This document shows positions 63,449-64,000 of a DNA stretch of 64,000 bases, one piece after another (position 1 is the first letter of the stretch; every line of letters begins with the position of its first letter). Position numbers and translations under genes: made by a program. The notes under the pieces were generated by a model. The model searched no databases. It saw only the letters and a list, made by a program, of their open reading frames with translations, and had not been told where the DNA came from. The stretch spans positions 62,001 to 126,000 of the forward strand of contig JAKVBG010000002.1 in assembly GCA_022447605.1 (NCBI GenBank), given 5' to 3'. This stretch comes from Mariniblastus sp. GTDB taxonomy: Bacteria > Planctomycetota > Planctomycetia > Pirellulales > Pirellulaceae.

Positions 63449-64000
63449 TCAGGCCGATTTGCGCAGGCGATCAAAGGGGACGTAGAACTTGGCATACCGT
63501 TTCCCATCGCTGTAACGGGTGCCCTGGCCACACGGCACCAGTACCGTCGCCCGTTTGGTAATCCGGTTGACGCGGCCAGCCAATTGAGAACCCCGGTGCG
63601 AAAAATGAACCCAGTCACCGGGAGCGATGTCGTGGTCCCGGCGGGCGATATCCCGGGGTGTCAACAATTGGTGATTCGATTGACTGTGGCCAAAGATCCG
63701 GGCAGCGATCGAGCGGAATCGCCTGGCCGAGCAGTTGGAATCGTCCCATACCATCAGCTCGATCAAATGCAGCATTTCGTGCTCGATAATTTTCTGTAAA
63801 GCCTCCAGTCGATTCAGGCAGGGAACTCCGGTGACCAGCGTCGCCTTACCAGCACCTTCCTGGAAGGAATGAAACAGGAGAGGGGCCGAAACGGCAATTT
63901 CGAAATCCCTTTTCCGTTTCCGTCCCGGCAACGCCGTCATCTTGGTGATACCGCCCGAATGGGTCATCCGCTGGGAAACCCTGAAACGGACGGGGAAACC
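63449..64000 (-). CDS. SprT-like zinc-peptidase-fold protein, N-terminus cut by the window edge
   Basis: At least 183 residues visible (172 from the internal Met at 63967). HEMLHLIELMVW is the SprT-type HExxH metal-binding helix, with SARRFRSIAARIFGHSQSNH as the third-ligand region. A C-terminal beta-rich stretch (GDWVHFSHRGSQLAGRVNRITKRATVLV) has a KOW/SH3-like look. The reading frame stays open (…GFPVRFRVSQR) to base 64000 with no stop, and that text resembles the normal SprT N-terminus, so the gene most likely begins beyond the edge. Transcribed leftward. Confidence 0.72.
   Translation of the reverse strand, partial: GFPVRFRVSQRMTHSGGITKMTALPGRKRKRDFEIAVSAPLLFHSFQEGAGKATLVTGVPCLNRLEALQKIIEHEMLHLIELMVWDDSNCSARRFRSIAARIFGHSQSNHQLLTPRDIARRDHDIAPGDWVHFSHRGSQLAGRVNRITKRATVLVPCGQGTRYSDGKRYAKFYVPFDRLRKSA

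Overview
The window looks like ordinary chromosome from a planctomycete, most likely a relative of the Pirellulaceae. This is an inference from gene content: a prolipoprotein diacylglyceryl transferase with a PDZ-like insertion, a FloA-type flotillin, secreted HEAT-like and CPFC-motif proteins, two DUF3299 proteins, a carbamoyltransferase/DUF5989 pair, a PQQ-propeller protein, tandem Gfo/Idh/MocA oxidoreductases and many short single-membrane proteins. Genes switch strand often, operons are short, Shine-Dalgarno sequences are patchy, and GTG or TTG starts are fairly common. I see no rRNA, tRNA, CRISPR array, insertion sequence, integrase or phage gene.

Layout. 1-15.7 kb: TPR lipoprotein, nitrilase-family protein, a carbamoyltransferase fused to an SxtJ-like membrane tail with DUF5989, a divergent SGNH hydrolase, a PQQ propeller, an exported catalase-peroxidase (katG), an AlkB-like hydroxylase with an FAD oxidoreductase, a secreted metallophosphoesterase, a parvulin and small membrane proteins. 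16-21.9 kb: a Zur-like Fur regulator divergent from a tightly overlapped operon of two CobW/ZigA-type GTPases, an FAD/NAD(P) oxidoreductase with a cysteine tail, a small membrane protein and two tandem paralogues of unknown family. 22-27.6 kb: MORN-like and ankyrin lipoproteins, a small membrane protein, a response regulator and a HEAT-like protein. 27.7-43.3 kb: mostly housekeeping (DEAD-box helicase, glnE, cysK, fabH, panC, lgt, an ECF sigma factor with a membrane partner) with a few unknowns. 43.5-52.8 kb: an unknown protein, two Gfo/Idh/MocA oxidoreductases, floA with a small partner, a beta-hydroxyacid dehydrogenase, sufS, and btaA-btaB for betaine lipids. 53-59.6 kb: a leftward run of ABC ATPase, permease, an acidic CPFC protein and two DUF3299 proteins, next to smpB. 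59.8-64 kb: lipA-thiS-thiG, a secreted carboxypeptidase-regulatory-like protein and an SprT-like protein cut by the right edge.

The strongest candidate for an undescribed system is the zinc-starvation-like island at 15974-21917. A perfect 7-1-7 palindrome and a second inverted repeat overlap its promoter. It carries two unrecognised tandem paralogues and a cysteine-tailed flavoprotein between two zinc-type GTPases. The ABC/DUF3299 operon at 53-59 kb may be a second metal-related system, but that link is weaker and rests on remembered gene neighbourhoods. Smaller threads are a Pho-box-like array of three 11-bp repeats upstream of fabH, betaine-lipid genes, a putative nuclease with a histone-like tail, and recurring 9-16 bp tandem duplications in gene leaders.
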